A program made the translations under genes and the position numbers. The notes below the pieces were generated by a model. That model searched no databases, was not told where the DNA came from, and worked only from the letters and a program-made list of their open reading frames with translations. DNA of 64,000 bases from Lineus longissimus (lineage: Eukaryota; Nemertea; Pilidiophora; Heteronemertea; Lineidae): positions 4,221,001-4,285,000 of the forward strand of contig NC_088326.1 of the NCBI RefSeq assembly GCF_910592395.1, given 5' to 3'. This document shows, one piece after another, positions 13,401-24,252 of the stretch. Every line of letters starts with the position of its first letter. Position 1 is the stretch's first letter.

Positions 13401-16400
13401 TATAATTGAGTTTGGAACTTGTGAACCCCTTTCGTCCGTCAAACTAACATTTTAACGTCTCATATTTCTTATTTCAGCGAACATCTTGCAAACTTGGCCA
13501 TGTCACTGTGCGGTGGTCTGAAAGAGTTCGATGGCGAGATGCCTCTGGAGAGGTTCATGCAGGGCCTTGTCACGTACGATGATTTCTGCGAAAACCCCAA
13601 TCTTATCAGCAATCCTGATTTGGTGCTTAGAATTGGTGAAAAGTAAGTGTATTTCTCGCAAACATCTTCTTCTTTAATACCAGGCCTGCCTATGGAACAT
13701 GCATGGTCTAACGTACCTTGTTCGTACTTATATATTCTGTCATCTTGTTGAGAATGGAGTTTGAATCATTTGACAATTGCCTTAATAATAATAGGATCTC
13801 CCCATTTGGTTTAGAGCGTGTTGTAGATACATCTTCTTGCCTGCAGACAGGCATTCATTTCAACAATACTGGCTGGCGTTCCCCAAGTATAATTTGATTT
13901 GTAGACTTGCTTTCTCAATTACTGTAAGTGGATTCTTAGAGCAATTTGGTGGCTTTCTTCAGAATCCATCTCCTTTAATTTCCATCGTAACACTAAATTC
14001 TGGTAATTTTTATATTTTTCCAGATATTACAACTGGCCAGTAGCAGGGCCTATGATAATGTCCTTGGTCATGTACCAGAGACCACTGCCCGAGGTAAGTA
14101 GGCCAAGGCTATAAAATATTGAGCTGTTAGTGACACACTGCTTTTGGTCCCAAAGTTGTCGTTTCAACTCAATTTAACCTCTCTAGTCAAGACATATCTC
14201 TACTACTGTACTACAGACATAATTTGTCAGTTCCAAGGATGTCCTTAATAGAGAGGTCCTCCTTTACATGTGTGTGTTACTTGTTATTTCAGGGATCGAT
14301 TGAGACTCTGGTCAAAGCTCACTTCCCGAAGAAGGAGCGTCAGAAGCGCGGTATGTCGTCATGGTTCTCGTGGCGGTCCCGCACTGATCAGGACGCCATC
14401 GCCACAGGAGAAGGAGCATCTAAAAAGGTGAGATCCCAAATTATCATTAGCTCAGTTCTGTATACCTTAGGGATTGATGGCATCCCTGCTGAACTCATAT
14501 CATATACTTCATGTATATAGCACGGAAATGACCTTAACCTATAAGGTAATGTGGTACAATTATCACCTCGGTACAATTATAGCCTGTGTGTGCATTAATG
14601 TGTACTGCCAGCAATGTTGAACAGTGCATGGGCAATAATTGTAGGACTTTACCTATACTCATCAAATTTGAGTAAAATTAATCGAACCCCCCTTGCATAT
14701 TGGAACGCAGTTGGTAAATAGAACATATTGGACACCTGTCAGTTGGTGCTACGTCAGATAATCAGGTAATAAGCATGGTAATGGGTTAATTTCAGGAAGC
14801 TGAAATGATTTACCATAGTCTCATGCATTTGTTTTGATGGAGTGGGCTACGATTGTGGCTTTGAAAAAATTTAACAGCGTTCATCCCAATTTGGCTGGCT
14901 TCAAACAGTTTGTTTAAGTTTTTCAAAAAGTGCTATTTTAGCTGAAAATCCAATGTTCAGAACGCTTTCACTGAAGATGCACGCAGATCTGTTACCTGAA
15001 TAAAAACGTCCTTCTGCGGCTGTCTGCTCATTGACGACTTGGACCTAAAAATTTTCCAATCGGTACTTTATGTGCAGAGTTAAGTCCATCAACGACCTAG
15101 TTAAAGTGTCCCATCATGCAGCAGTAAGCCAATCAACGACTTGGTCCTCGATTATTGTACGTGTTTTAGACCAACAAGCATGAATTGCTAATTTTGACTT
15201 TAGCACCAAAAGGAAAAAAATAGTTTGGGGTTCTTCCAAAAAAAGTTTGGGGTTCCGCAGCAAAAGGGGTTAATACAGTTGTGCAAGACTTGTTGTGTGT
15301 GTGTGTCTGTGTGCTAAAGTAGCAGAGCAATCGGGCGTTTCATTTCCACAAGACAAGAAGAACGTCTGCCAGTGGTGGCTTGTAGTAAAATCACTGAAGG
15401 AAAAAACATTTTAGAATAAAAAGGAAAAAAGTCTGTCAAGCGATCCGTAGTTTTTTTGGGAGGGAATGTTTTGTACAATGCATATATTATTGCTTGCAGG
15501 AGAGAGAGACCGGCGATATCAGTCAGAGCCCCTCATCCAGTATAATGTCATCACCTCCCGATAGTCCACAGAAAACTAAACTCGAGGAGAAGAGGTAATT
15601 GATAATTTATATTTTCTCTTTGGCACTTTTGCATTGTGGTCCGAGTGAAATGTGTTTTGATAACTGACAGTGGGCTTGTGGCCTTTGACAAGTGACTTTG
15701 ACTTTCACAACAAAATACAGTAGTACCTCTCTATTAAGGACACCCTCCGGACTGACAAGTGCTCTCCTGATTAGAGAGGTCAAATTGAATAGAAACAACC
15801 AATTTGGGACCAAACCTAGTGTCCTTAATAGAGAGGTGTCCGCTAAGGGAGGTTCCACTGTAGTTGATTTTCCAGAAATTGATTTTCTGAAATTTGATAT
15901 TTTGCAGGGCCGGACCAGAAGATGACGGCACATCGAGTGAGACAGACTCATCAGAGAAAGATCTCGTCCTCCAGGTTGGCCAGGTTGCTCAGCATCACCT
16001 GAGAGAGAAGTACAGGAAGGCCGTTAGACTGTCGTCAGAACAGTTGGTGAGTAAATTTGACTGTGATTGCGCTCGGTTTCTATTTTGGTCCAGTAAGTCG
16101 GACCTACAGGCTTCTTAATCAATATTTTGATGTCAGTGTCCTTTTGGGGAGCTGTGCAAAAACCACTAGGCCGATTTCTTAGAAAAAAAATCAAAATTCA
16201 GTGCACTATGTCAATGTACACAAATACACAAAAAAATTTCTTTCATAAATATGGTTACCGGTACTAAAATGTGAAAAAAGCTGCTCTCCAAAGTCACAGG
16301 GTGAACACCACACCCTAGTAAAATTGCCTATTTTAGTTGGGTAGCCTACAGGGTGGCTCAGAATTGTTTTCCCTCTCACAATGGATACACAATAGAATTC

Positions 16401-19400
16401 TATTGTGCAAGGGAAAATAATTCTGGGCCACCCTGTATACCCGGTACTTCCCCTACTGACTTCCTGATTCTGTTTTAATTCCATTCCAGCGTGCGCTGAA
16501 CCTCCAAGAAGGTCGTAACGAGGTCACATACTCTGTGACGACGGCGTATCAGGGAACGACCAAGTGTACCTCGTATATTTACAAATGGCGCTACGACGAC
16601 AGGATCATCATCTCGGACATCGACGGCACCATCACAAAGTAAGTTGCGTCTGATCAGTCAACTGTGAAAGCGTAGATCGTAGAATTTACGCTGCCATTGG
16701 GATTATCCGATTATGTGTCGTTGAAATGGTTTTGAGGAAGAAAAAACCCTGGGTCCGGTTGTTAGAATGCTTGTTAGCTCATAACATCACGCTGACATGT
16801 TGTTACATGTGCATTGATGTACATGTTATTTCATGTGCATTGATGTACATGTTGTTACATGTGCATTGATGTACATGTTATTTCATGTGCATTGATGTAC
16901 ATGTTGTTACATGTGCATTAATGTACATGTTGTTATGTGTGCATTGATGTACATGTAACAACATGTCAACATGATGTTATACATGCATCAAATGATCCAC
17001 AAAATATCACTTTTTTGACAGCATTTATACATTCTATGTGGTTAAAAGTCCTCTTGATAAGCAAAGTGTTTTCCTCCTTCTGTTTTAATTCTTTTTTTCA
17101 AATGGTTGATTTGAACTGCAACTGATTAAAAAAGTGAGGCCTTACAAAAAATTTGTTTGCTTCTATTTTCAGGTCTGATGTTCTTGGGCAACTCTTGCCA
17201 ATGGTCGGAAAAGACTGGTCACAGACTGGTGTCGCACAACTCTTCACCAACATCGCCAACAACGGCTACAAGTTCCTCTACCTCTCTGCGCGTGCCATCG
17301 GTCAGTCGACCGCAACCAGATATTACCTCAATAGCATCAAGCAGGGCGAGGTGCAGCTTCCCGACGGCCCGCTGCTACTATCGCCGAGCTCTCTCATTAG
17401 CGCTTTCCATCGGTAAGATATTCAAAAAAATTAAGTGCTATGCACGTCATCCGCTCCTGAAAGGGTTAAAATTAAACAATGGATACACAATAGAATTCTG
17501 TTGTGCGAGGGAAAATAATTCTGGGCCACCCTGTATACCGGGTACCTGCCTTACTGACTTCCTATATTCTGTTTTGATTCCATTCACATGAGATCTTTCC
17601 AGATTTTACAGTCCAAATTGGCTTCAAAAAACTTGAATTTTACCATTATCAAGAAGATTCATTCTCCAGAAGAGTTCAATATGGGCCTTAAACTAAAAGG
17701 CAAACCTTATCCTGTAATGTAAATCAAAGTTTTTTTTCAAGGAATGCCAAAAACCAGGTTGCCTGGTGAACACAAAATATCCATCTCCTGTAAGTTTCAC
17801 TTCGAACGAATTCTTTTTCCAGGGAAGTTATTGAGAGAAAACCAGAAGAATTCAAGATCGGCTGCCTGCGAGATGTGGCTGCCCTCTTCCCCAGTAGCCG
17901 CAATCCATTCTATGCCGGCTACGGAAACAAAATAAACGTAAGTGATTCGAAAAAAGATCGATGTATGATATAAACAATGGTAAAAGTTATCATCTGACTT
18001 CACACTATCCTGCCTTCCTGGAACCTTTCAGTAGACTTTGGAAGGTCTGCTCAGTCAGCACTGCAACCTGGCATTTCTGGGTGGAGTTGGCAAGTTAGAC
18101 AAAGAGATCTCATGCCGACTCAAGTGCTAGCGGTTTCCATATGACATGATATTCATAGTATTCGTATATCTGTCTACAAAACAGCATTGATGCAATTTAT
18201 ATTCAGTGAATACAAAATTTCAAATTGAAAAAAAAAATTTTGACATCTTCAACATGAAAAAAACAATTAATAACAGGGTCACTTTCATCCATATGACATC
18301 ATCACTTGGAACATTTTCACAATCAAAACTCGATCTGTATTTTCAGGACGTGTGGGCATACCGGGCAGTCGGCATCCCAATCTCGCGCATCTTTACGATC
18401 AACCATCGCGGAGAGCTGCGTCACGAGCTCACCCATACATTCCAGTCCTCGTAAGTATCAAATAAAAATATGCATGCCTTCATCACAGTCTACAATCGGA
18501 CTCAAAATTATTTTGACTATACACGAAATTATGCTTCACTAAATGCGCTTGTGGCATTTGCGGTTAAAATTGTACTGTGGAACCTCCCTTTACAGACACC
18601 TCTGTGAACGGGACACCCTGTCTATCAAGGACACTCATTTTGGTCCCAAATGGGTCATTTCTATTTAATTTAACGTCTGCAAGCAGGACACTTTAATAGG
18701 GACAGCATTTTAAGTCCCAAGGGTGTCCCTGATTGGGAAGTTCTGCTATGGATGGAGTGACCAGTGATAACTGTCATCCCGTCTGTTGGCCAGAACAACT
18801 GCAAAAGAACTCAACGCAAATATTCAGTCATGGGCGTAATCGTGTACGAATGAAATAATTCTGCATCTGATTGGAGACTGTGTTTGTTTTATCAGAAATC
18901 AGAATGTGTGTAGTTTTGAGTTATTAGAGTCAATAGTCTGACCAGATTTAACATGCTTTATTCCGCTTTTCTTGTTTGTGCACGGTTTAAATATTTTCAA
19001 AATGTTGTCGTTGTTTTATTTCTTCACGTTTAATTGTAAAAGTTCATTTGTAAATGTTTTGTCTGCATTTTTTGGGCTCTGGGGCGCAATCCACTTGTCA
19101 GATTTCGTTGAACTTTGGTCTTGATTGATTTGAGGATATTCTTAAGTATCCATGGCAAAGAAATAAAAAACTTCTGTATTTGTTGTGTACATTGACGTAC
19201 ATGTATGCCATTGAATTTGGAGACTTTCTGCTCCGTATGATTGATTTTGTGACCAACCTGGATGAAATTTTGTGTCCATTTACCCGTGTGCAAAGTTTGA
19301 ATGAGAAATAAAACAAAATATGACCAGATGTCAGGGCCCAGTTGTTTATAGAAAGCATGTTAGCTCATAACATCATGCTGACATGTTGTTACATGTGCAT

Positions 19401-22400
19401 TGATGTGCATATTATTTCATGTGCATTGATGTACATGTTATTTCATGTGCATTGATGTACATGTTATTTCATGTGCATTGATGTACATGTTATTTCATGT
19501 GCATTGATGTACATGTTATTTCATGTGCATTGATGTACATGTTATTTCATGTGCATTGATGTACATGTTATTTCATGTGCATTGATGTACATGTTATTTC
19601 ATGTGCATTGATGTACATGTTATTTCATGTGCATTGATGTACATGTTATTTCATGTGCATTGATGTACATGTTATTTCATGTGCATTGATGTACATGTTA
19701 TTTCATGTGCATTGATGTACATGTTATTTCATGTGCATTGATGTACATGAAATAACATGTCAACATGATGTTATAAGCTAACATGCTTTCTAACAACCGG
19801 GCCCTGCAGCTTCAGGTGGCACTCAAATTACCCAAGGCTTCACTGAAGAAATGTATTTACTTCATCTCTGACAATGCCGAACTCTAAAAATCCTGTTTAG
19901 TTTCGAAGCTAAATCAATAAAAATCGAAATTGAAAGCAATCAGACCAGTAGTTGGCGCTTTAGTGTCAAAAACCGTGAGGACAAAACATTTACAAATGGG
20001 CTATGGTTCTTGGAAATTTATGTGATGGGGTGGTTGGAATTTTGGTACTGGGACCACATCAGGTTTTGGAACGGTTATCTGGTTAACTGGTTATCTGGTT
20101 AACTGGTTATCTGGTTAACTGGTTATCTGGTTAACTGGTTATCTGGTTAACTGGTTATCCGGCACGAACACACTGTATATCTGTTATCACACCCTGTGCC
20201 ACCAATCGAAGCGCTAACACCTAACCTTGCTTGGCTTCTGCTGTTCGATGTTGTCTTCTCTGAATGCAGTAGTAGCATGCCTTCTCACTTATTGCAGATA
20301 CACAGACTTGTGTGCATCCGTCGGCAATTTATTCCCCGACCAACGTGATCGCAAAAACTCGGACGAGTTCAGCTTTGGCGGTCGTGTGAAAAACAGCGTC
20401 GATCGTGACTCTGCATTTGACGAACAAGACGATTGTTTTTGGGCGTATTAGACTGTGGCTTTTCAGTAATTGGACAAATGTTCTTTGGAATAAAACAGCT
20501 AAAACTCACGGACTAAATTCCTTGGATGTCAAAAGTTCTATGGGGGATTCAAGGCTGAAAAATCATGGATAAAACAGTCTCTGGATATATTTTTCGTCCC
20601 AGTTCTGTCGATTATTTTGGACTTAAAGTTCTTTGGATTATGTTTTGAGGATAACATGTTGTTAATCGGACGTTTCTTTCATGGACTTGCGAGATTGTGA
20701 CTTTGAATTTCCACTTGTTTTGTTGACTAAGTTTCTGCGACACAGCTTGGCGTTTTCACATTTTAAACTCAGGTTATATTTTTTTGGGCATTCTTAGGAT
20801 TTAACCTCAGGATGTGTTTTGATTACCTCAAGTTCATTTTATGTTTGTTGTGGGATTCTGCTTCCTCTGGTTTGGATTTGGGCACAGATTCTGTGGATTA
20901 AGTTCTTGATTTCTAAACCTTAGGACTATTCCTAGTCAGATTGTGTTCTAGTGAGATGCTGCCCTGGATATTGCTAATTCAAGATCCAAAACTCTCGCGG
21001 AGTTTGAACTTTGACATGACATTATATGACAAGTCATAGTGTTCTCAGTTAGCTGGACTCTTTTGGAGTTGTGTTTCTAGTAGGAAGGACAGATTCCACA
21101 TTGTGTGGTCATCGGTAAAGTGTACTGCTGCATTTTGAAAGCAATAATAGCACACCTTACACCTTGTCCTGTAGGTTGACACCAGTGGCCTGGTTTCTTG
21201 CCTGAGGGTTTCGTCCAGGGAGTCTGGCTATGGGTCGTTACACTTGATTGGGGATAACGTTTACGAAGACGTCGCGTGACGTCACGTTACAGTAATGTGA
21301 AGCAGTCAGAGCTGAAATGCATCATGATGTGACGACGGCCAACACTATGTAACGTTGTTCCCAATCAAGTGCATGAATCTATCGTGACAATTTTGAAATC
21401 CTTCTCGTCCATTTATGATTTTAATTCCTATGGAATTATGGCAGCTTTAAATTTGTTATGTTTGGCATTCTAGTCTTATATATAGGATTTTATCGTCTAT
21501 ACAGTCCAAATCACAATAATTTTTATCTCTAAATTTGCGTTATTGGTGCATCATTGATGCTCTACTCAGCGCATAGGTCGTGCGTAAGTCAAGTGTAGGT
21601 CGTGTGTTAGTCAAGCGTAGGTCGTGTGTAGGTGATGCGTAATTTACGTGAAACAGAGAGATAAGCATGTCACTGGTGCATCATTGGCACGTAACTTGCG
21701 CGTCTCTGACGCGAACCTGGAAGGATGTCAGTTGTGATTTGGACTGTACATATTTGAATGATTAGTGATGTTCTTTCAAAGTGCTTTCAGTTCCTGTGGA
21801 ATTACTTATATTTTAATGATAAATCTGTCTTAGATTTTAATAACTGAGGATGATGTTTAGACTCTAGAGTAGATTCTCTAATTCGTACTTGCTTTATGAA
21901 CAATAATAAGGTGATCGGAAGACCAGGTTGCATTCAGGTTGAAATAAATGCTCAGGATACAATATTTTGAATATGGCCACAGGCCCTTGTGAAGAAGGAC
22001 TCTATGATTCGAGGGACTATCTTTCCATTTACATCACCACCCATGCACTCGATGTACACGATGTACAGCTAATGTACACTGTTGTCATACACAGTAGAGA
22101 AAGGCTCTCGTTCCATTCAACACTTTCATCTCATTAATAGCCCGTTGTACCTCTCCACCTAGCAGAGGGACGAGGTGATGGTGGTGTAAACAGAGAGATA
22201 GTCCCTCAAAGCATAGTGTCCTTTCTCACAAATGCCCGTGAATATGGCAGCTATGTATAGCTCTTTAAGGTAGAATAATGGATAATTTAGGCGGCTAGTC
22301 TTTTAAGTGAAAATAGTGTGTACACGTTGTGTTGTTTATATGTTAATTGTAGTATTGGCAGGTGTGAGTGGGGCAGGGGGTATGGGGTGAAAAGGGCGGT

Positions 22401-23871
22401 TTGTAAATGATCGCCTGTAGATTTTGGGTTGTTGCGATCAGCCACACATCTTGAGGTGACCGCTGTGATAGAATTGAATGGCCATCAATCCTGTGCAGGC
22501 AAGTGATATCTTTAGGTGCTTTCATACTAATTCTACATTATACATCTACATGTGCTTTAATCTATGAAAGAAATTAGAAATGGTTGCAAATTTTTGCACT
22601 CATTGTTATACAAGTTGACTTATGTGATGTAGTATTTTTACATCAAAGATACCTTGGCAGATTACAGTGAAACTGCTTGTTGTATACCGGTTTTAGAGTT
22701 CAGATTTTTGTAAATAGAGTGTTTCTGTTTTGGTGTAAAGGAATAAAATCATGACTGTATGTGTAAATTTAGAATAGTTTCAACCTTTAGTTGAACTCTT
22801 CCTGGCATGGCCGTCCTTGGCAGTGACAGTCCACCCTCTCTGTCGATCTGATCTCAGTCGATTTGAAGAGGACACCCCGAGTTGACATGGGCATTGAAGA
22901 CCCTAATTCTAATATGACATGGCCATTGAAGACCCTAATTCCAATATGACATGGCCATTGAAGACCCTAATTCCAATATGACATGACCATTGAAGACCCT
23001 AATTCCAATGTGACTAGACCATTGAAGACCCTAATTCTAATATGACATGGCCATTGAAGACCCTAATTCCAATATGACATGACCATTGAAGACCCTAATT
23101 CCAACAGTTGTGCTGACACTGGTCTGGAAAATGTTAGGATGTCTGGTATGATTAGTTCTCAATGATCTCTCTGTCGCAGTCTGTTTCGGTCCCGAAGGGC
23201 TTGAGCGTGGGGTTTTGGAATGTACCTCAGTCCTTCGTGGGAGTAACTTAGTACGGAAGGGGATTTCATTTTCTGTGTCAAATATGTGACCCGCCATGGC
23301 GAAACAGGTAACAGGAAACCAGCACTAGCTAGCGTATCTACTACGCCATGGCGAAACAAGTCGCATATTGCTCCGAGGTTGACTGGTTGAGACGGACTGG
23401 TTGTTCATTTCACTGTTGTCTGCCTTTTGTGACATCAATTTCTTGTATTATGTCCTGGTGTCATTTTAGGTTCATCTTCTGTGCGACATGCGACTCATTT
23501 TGTCGTGGTGGGTCACATATAAGCACTATTAGATGCTATTAGATGCACTTTTCAACAGAAAAAGCATTAGGTGTTCTGAAATAATGCTGGCAGTGCTTTC
23601 ACAGGACCGTTTCATTTTCATCCTGACGAAACACTAATGTCTAACTTTTCATTTCAGTTACACCAGTTTGAGTGATATCGTCGACCACCTCTTCCCAAAC
23701 TTACATGTCTCATCAGCCGGCAAAGCGACAAAGTTCTTCGCCCCTGATCAGTTTAGTACATTCACATATTGGCGTGACCCTATTCCTGAAATTGACATCA
23801 TTGCCGAACTAGCAGTGACGTCTGCGCCGAAAAGGAAACAATCGACAGAGACCAAGGTGGAGAAGAAATGA
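7475..23871 (+). CDS. LPIN: Lipin-family phosphatidate phosphatase, 16 coding exons (distal-terminus isoform, 968 aa)
   Basis: Lipins are Mg-dependent phosphatidate phosphatases making diacylglycerol at the ER; in the nucleus they act as coactivators. Coding exons: 7475-7654, 8365-8463, 9102-9796, 10543-10736, 11167-11326, 12326-12478, 13478-13642, 14024-14093, 14293-14427, 15500-15594, 15908-16046, 16490-16638, 17173-17412, 17823-17937, 18347-18450, 23658-23871. All joins keep frame. The start MNYIGRLF opens the N-LIP domain, with the invariant glycine in GEAFF at about residue 80. Exon 3 is Ser/acid-rich with a basic nuclear signal (KKPRRTKKR, residues ~217-234). [10 protein letters not shown] and SLCGGL follow. 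The HAD catalytic motif DIDGT is residues 738-742, followed by LGQLL, matching the LxxIL coactivator position. The exon holding the ATG starts after an AG at 7445, so earlier 5' UTR exons exist that I could not find. The exon-5 donor is GTACGC, unusual at +5. Vertebrate paralogue identity cannot be assigned. Confidence 0.95.
7841..8037. mobile_element. MITE family F, copy 1
   Basis: TATGTGACCCACCACAACAA at the left is inverted as TTTTGTCGTGATGGATCACA at the right. The body contains GACGGACTGGTTG and CACTGTTGTCTGCCTTTTGT. A second copy sits at 23282-23520. Both lie inside the lipin gene and neither has a coding frame. Confidence 0.75.
8129..8345 (+). mobile_element. tRNA-derived SINE, type 1
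   Basis: A box A-like TGGCGCAGTGC (8141-8151) and a perfect box B GGTTCGATTCC (8181-8191) sit 30 bp apart, as in a tRNA promoter. The sequence then continues into an unrelated body (AGGTTTCCTCCGGGGTCTCC) and does not fold as a mature tRNA. A reverse-oriented relative lies at 47725-47898. It lies in lipin intron 1. Confidence 0.75.
8830..8981 (-). mobile_element. MITE family A, copy 2
   Basis: The copy runs from TACTGTGGAACCTCCCTTTG to GAGGTTCTACTGTATA, in minus orientation, within lipin intron 2. It is slightly shortened compared with 46707-46888. Confidence 0.75.
9837..10060. mobile_element. MITE family C, copy 2
   Basis: This is the inverse of the copy at 4206-4438. It starts TTTAAAGGGGGACTATAGGC and ends TGCCTATATTGTTCCTTTAA. 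It begins 40 bp downstream of the lipin exon 3 donor. Confidence 0.7.
10781..11020. mobile_element. Family E element, half copy
   Basis: The stretch starts GGTCATCCTAAACAGCGTCC and continues through AATGAAATAAGTACACTATA and TGTCTAAAATCACAAGGCTC to the CCTCCAAGTCAAATTC midpoint. It matches one arm of the palindromic element at 40826-41231. The other arm is missing. It lies in lipin intron 4. Confidence 0.7.
11880..12212. mobile_element. Non-autonomous DNA element, family D, copy 1
   Basis: This 333-bp element begins TTAAAGGGTAACTCGTGTC and ends AGTATCACTTTAA, giving roughly 13-bp inverted termini. It is closely matched by 54707-55075 in WDR35; the two share long stretches such as AAAAACGGACGTATTTCCGC. 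There is no coding frame. Confidence 0.8.
13194..13321 (+). mobile_element. MITE family A, copy 3 (3' truncated)
   Basis: The copy runs from ACAGTAGAACCTCTATTTAA to TAGTGTCCTTA, then stops before the usual terminal inverted repeat. It lies in lipin intron 6. Confidence 0.65.
14142..14263 (-). mobile_element. MITE family A, copy 4 (partial)
   Basis: Only the part from TTTGGTCCCAAAG to TCCTTAATAGAGAGGTCCTC is left. The copy ends about 30 bp before lipin exon 9. Confidence 0.6.
15716..15862 (+). mobile_element. MITE family A, copy 5
   Basis: A nearly complete copy runs from TACAGTAGTACCTCTCTATT to AGGGAGGTTCCACTGTA, ending 45 bp before lipin exon 11. Confidence 0.8.
16347..16437. mobile_element. 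Palindromic MITE family B, copy 1
   Basis: TACAGGGTGGCTCAGAATTG at the left is inverted as ATTCTGGGCCACCCTGTA at the right, leaving a near-perfect hairpin of about 91 bp around AATAGAATTCTATT. Another full copy is at 27348-27440 and a half copy at 17475-17537. Confidence 0.8.
16749..16987. mobile_element. Fold-back element family G, copy 1 (26-bp satellite core)
   Basis: The left terminus GTCCGGTTGTTAGAATGC and the segment CATAACATCACGCTGACATG precede about six units of a 26-bp repeat (TTGATGTACATGTTATTTCA). An inverted remnant of the left arm (CAACATGATGTTATACATGC) follows. The right terminus is lost. The complete relative is at 19332-19806. Confidence 0.7.
17470..17592 (+). repeat. Duplicate of the 3' end of lipin intron 11, now in intron 13
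   Basis: The segment matches 16379-16489 base for base over most of its length. The match includes half of the family B hairpin, CCACCCTGTATACC, the TACTGACTTCCT branch-like stretch and TTCTGTTTT-ATTCCATTC. The copy reads CATTCACATGAG where the source reads CATTCCAG, so the acceptor AG is broken. Confidence 0.7.
18574..18748 (-). mobile_element. MITE family A, copy 6 (diverged)
   Basis: A recognisable but diverged copy runs from TACTGTGGAACCTCCCTTTA to GGGAAGTTCTGCTATG, 120 bp after the lipin exon 15 donor. Confidence 0.65.
19332..19806. mobile_element. Fold-back element family G, copy 2, with 14-unit 26-bp satellite
   Basis: The termini CAGGGCCCAGTTGTTTATAG and TTTCTAACAACCGGGCCCTG are inverted, and the inversion continues through the GCATGTTAGCTCATAACATC region for about 50 bp. 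Between them lie about 14 near-identical 26-bp units containing TTTCATGTGCATTGATGTAC. The units are far more uniform than the arms, which points to recent array expansion. It lies between lipin exon 15 and the proximal terminal exon. Confidence 0.8.
20073..20160 (+). repeat. 16-bp tandem repeat
   Basis: About five and a half copies of GGTTATCTGGTTAACT stand in direct tandem, 140 bp upstream of the proximal lipin terminal exon. Confidence 0.85.
20298..20451 (+). CDS. LPIN: Alternative proximal terminal exon of lipin (total 948 aa)
   Basis: This exon follows a good acceptor (TTCTCACTTATTGCAG) and continues exon 15 (ending 18450) in exactly the same phase as the distal exon at 23658. It encodes [15 protein letters not shown], then a charged tail ending DDCFWAY and a TAG at 20449-20451. 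The first 15 residues align with [15 protein letters not shown] of the distal exon, and both resemble the usual lipin C-terminus. The rest differs: it has DEFSFGG where the distal exon has [12 protein letters not shown], so the conserved tryptophan-containing end is absent. AATAAA occurs at 20489-20494. Use of the two exons must be mutually exclusive because each carries its own stop. Confidence 0.75.
20489..20494 (+). terminator. Polyadenylation signal candidate, proximal lipin isoform
   Basis: AATAAA lies 38 bp after the proximal TAG. A second AATAAA at 22742-22747 could end a longer 3' UTR before the distal exon. Confidence 0.5.
21238..21375. mobile_element. Inverted-repeat element, single copy
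   Basis: CACTTGATTGGGGATAACGT and the inverse of ACGTTGTTCCCAATCAAGTG form about 20-bp termini around a non-coding core with GACGTCGCGTGACGTCACGT. It lies between the two lipin terminal exons. Confidence 0.6.
21500..21750. mobile_element. MITE with TACAGTCCAAATCACAA termini
   Basis: TACAGTCCAAATCACAA at the left is inverted as TTGTGATTTGGACTGTA at the right, a perfect 17-bp match. The core has short repeats of GTAGGTCGTGTG and the related GCATCATT at both sides. Confidence 0.7.
21995..22215. mobile_element. MITE with GAGGGACTATCT termini
   Basis: ATGATTCGAGGGACTATCTT and AGATAGTCCCTCAAAGCAT are inverted, and the match continues through ACATCACCACC / GGTGGTGTAAA. The element is about 220 bp, without a coding frame, between the two lipin terminal exons. 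Confidence 0.65.
22888..23105 (+). repeat. 32-bp tandem repeat
   Basis: About seven copies of a 32-bp unit carrying ATTGAAGACCCTAATTCCAA and TATGACATGGCC run in direct tandem, upstream of the distal lipin exon. Confidence 0.85.
23282..23520. mobile_element. MITE family F, copy 2
   Basis: The element runs from ATATGTGACCCGCCATGGCG to TGTCGTGGTGGGTCACATAT. Compared with 7841-8037 it has a left-end duplication that repeats CGCCATGGCGAAACA. It lies 137 bp before the distal lipin exon. Confidence 0.75.
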
Positions 23872-24056
23872 ACAGTTCCGATGAAAATTGTGGTGAAAGT
23901 GTTATAACTATATGAGTGGAAAGACTAGTGTGACTGCTCCTAGGAAGGTATGACTGTGAACTGGTGCTCACGTCAGAGCAGATTCATTTCACTTTGTTGC
24001 TGTAGTGTTGACATCAGTCTATTGCAGACGTATCATCTGGACTGGATGTGGCGAGG

Positions 24057-24109
24057 TGAAGTCACATCCTCATCTTGTCATATCATGTCGTGATGAGGAT
24101 GTGACTTCA
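24057..24109 (+). repeat. Perfect 18-bp hairpin in the lipin 3' UTR
   Basis: TGAAGTCACATCCTCATC (24057-24074) is exactly the reverse complement of GATGAGGATGTGACTTCA (24092-24109), with a 17-bp loop. It sits 186 bp after the distal stop and before the AATAAA at 24253, so it should be in the mRNA. It may be a remnant of a short palindromic element or an RNA structure. Confidence 0.65.
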
Positions 24110-24252
24110 TAATCTTTTTGCAACCCATCAAAGTTGGGTTGAGGTACATGTATGTAGAGAGTGAAAATCAGGGTACCTGATTGTCATTTCTTGTGGAATG
24201 GCTCTAAAACTTTGGAGAATAAGAGTGAGTTTTGGCTTTTCAGAAAATCACA

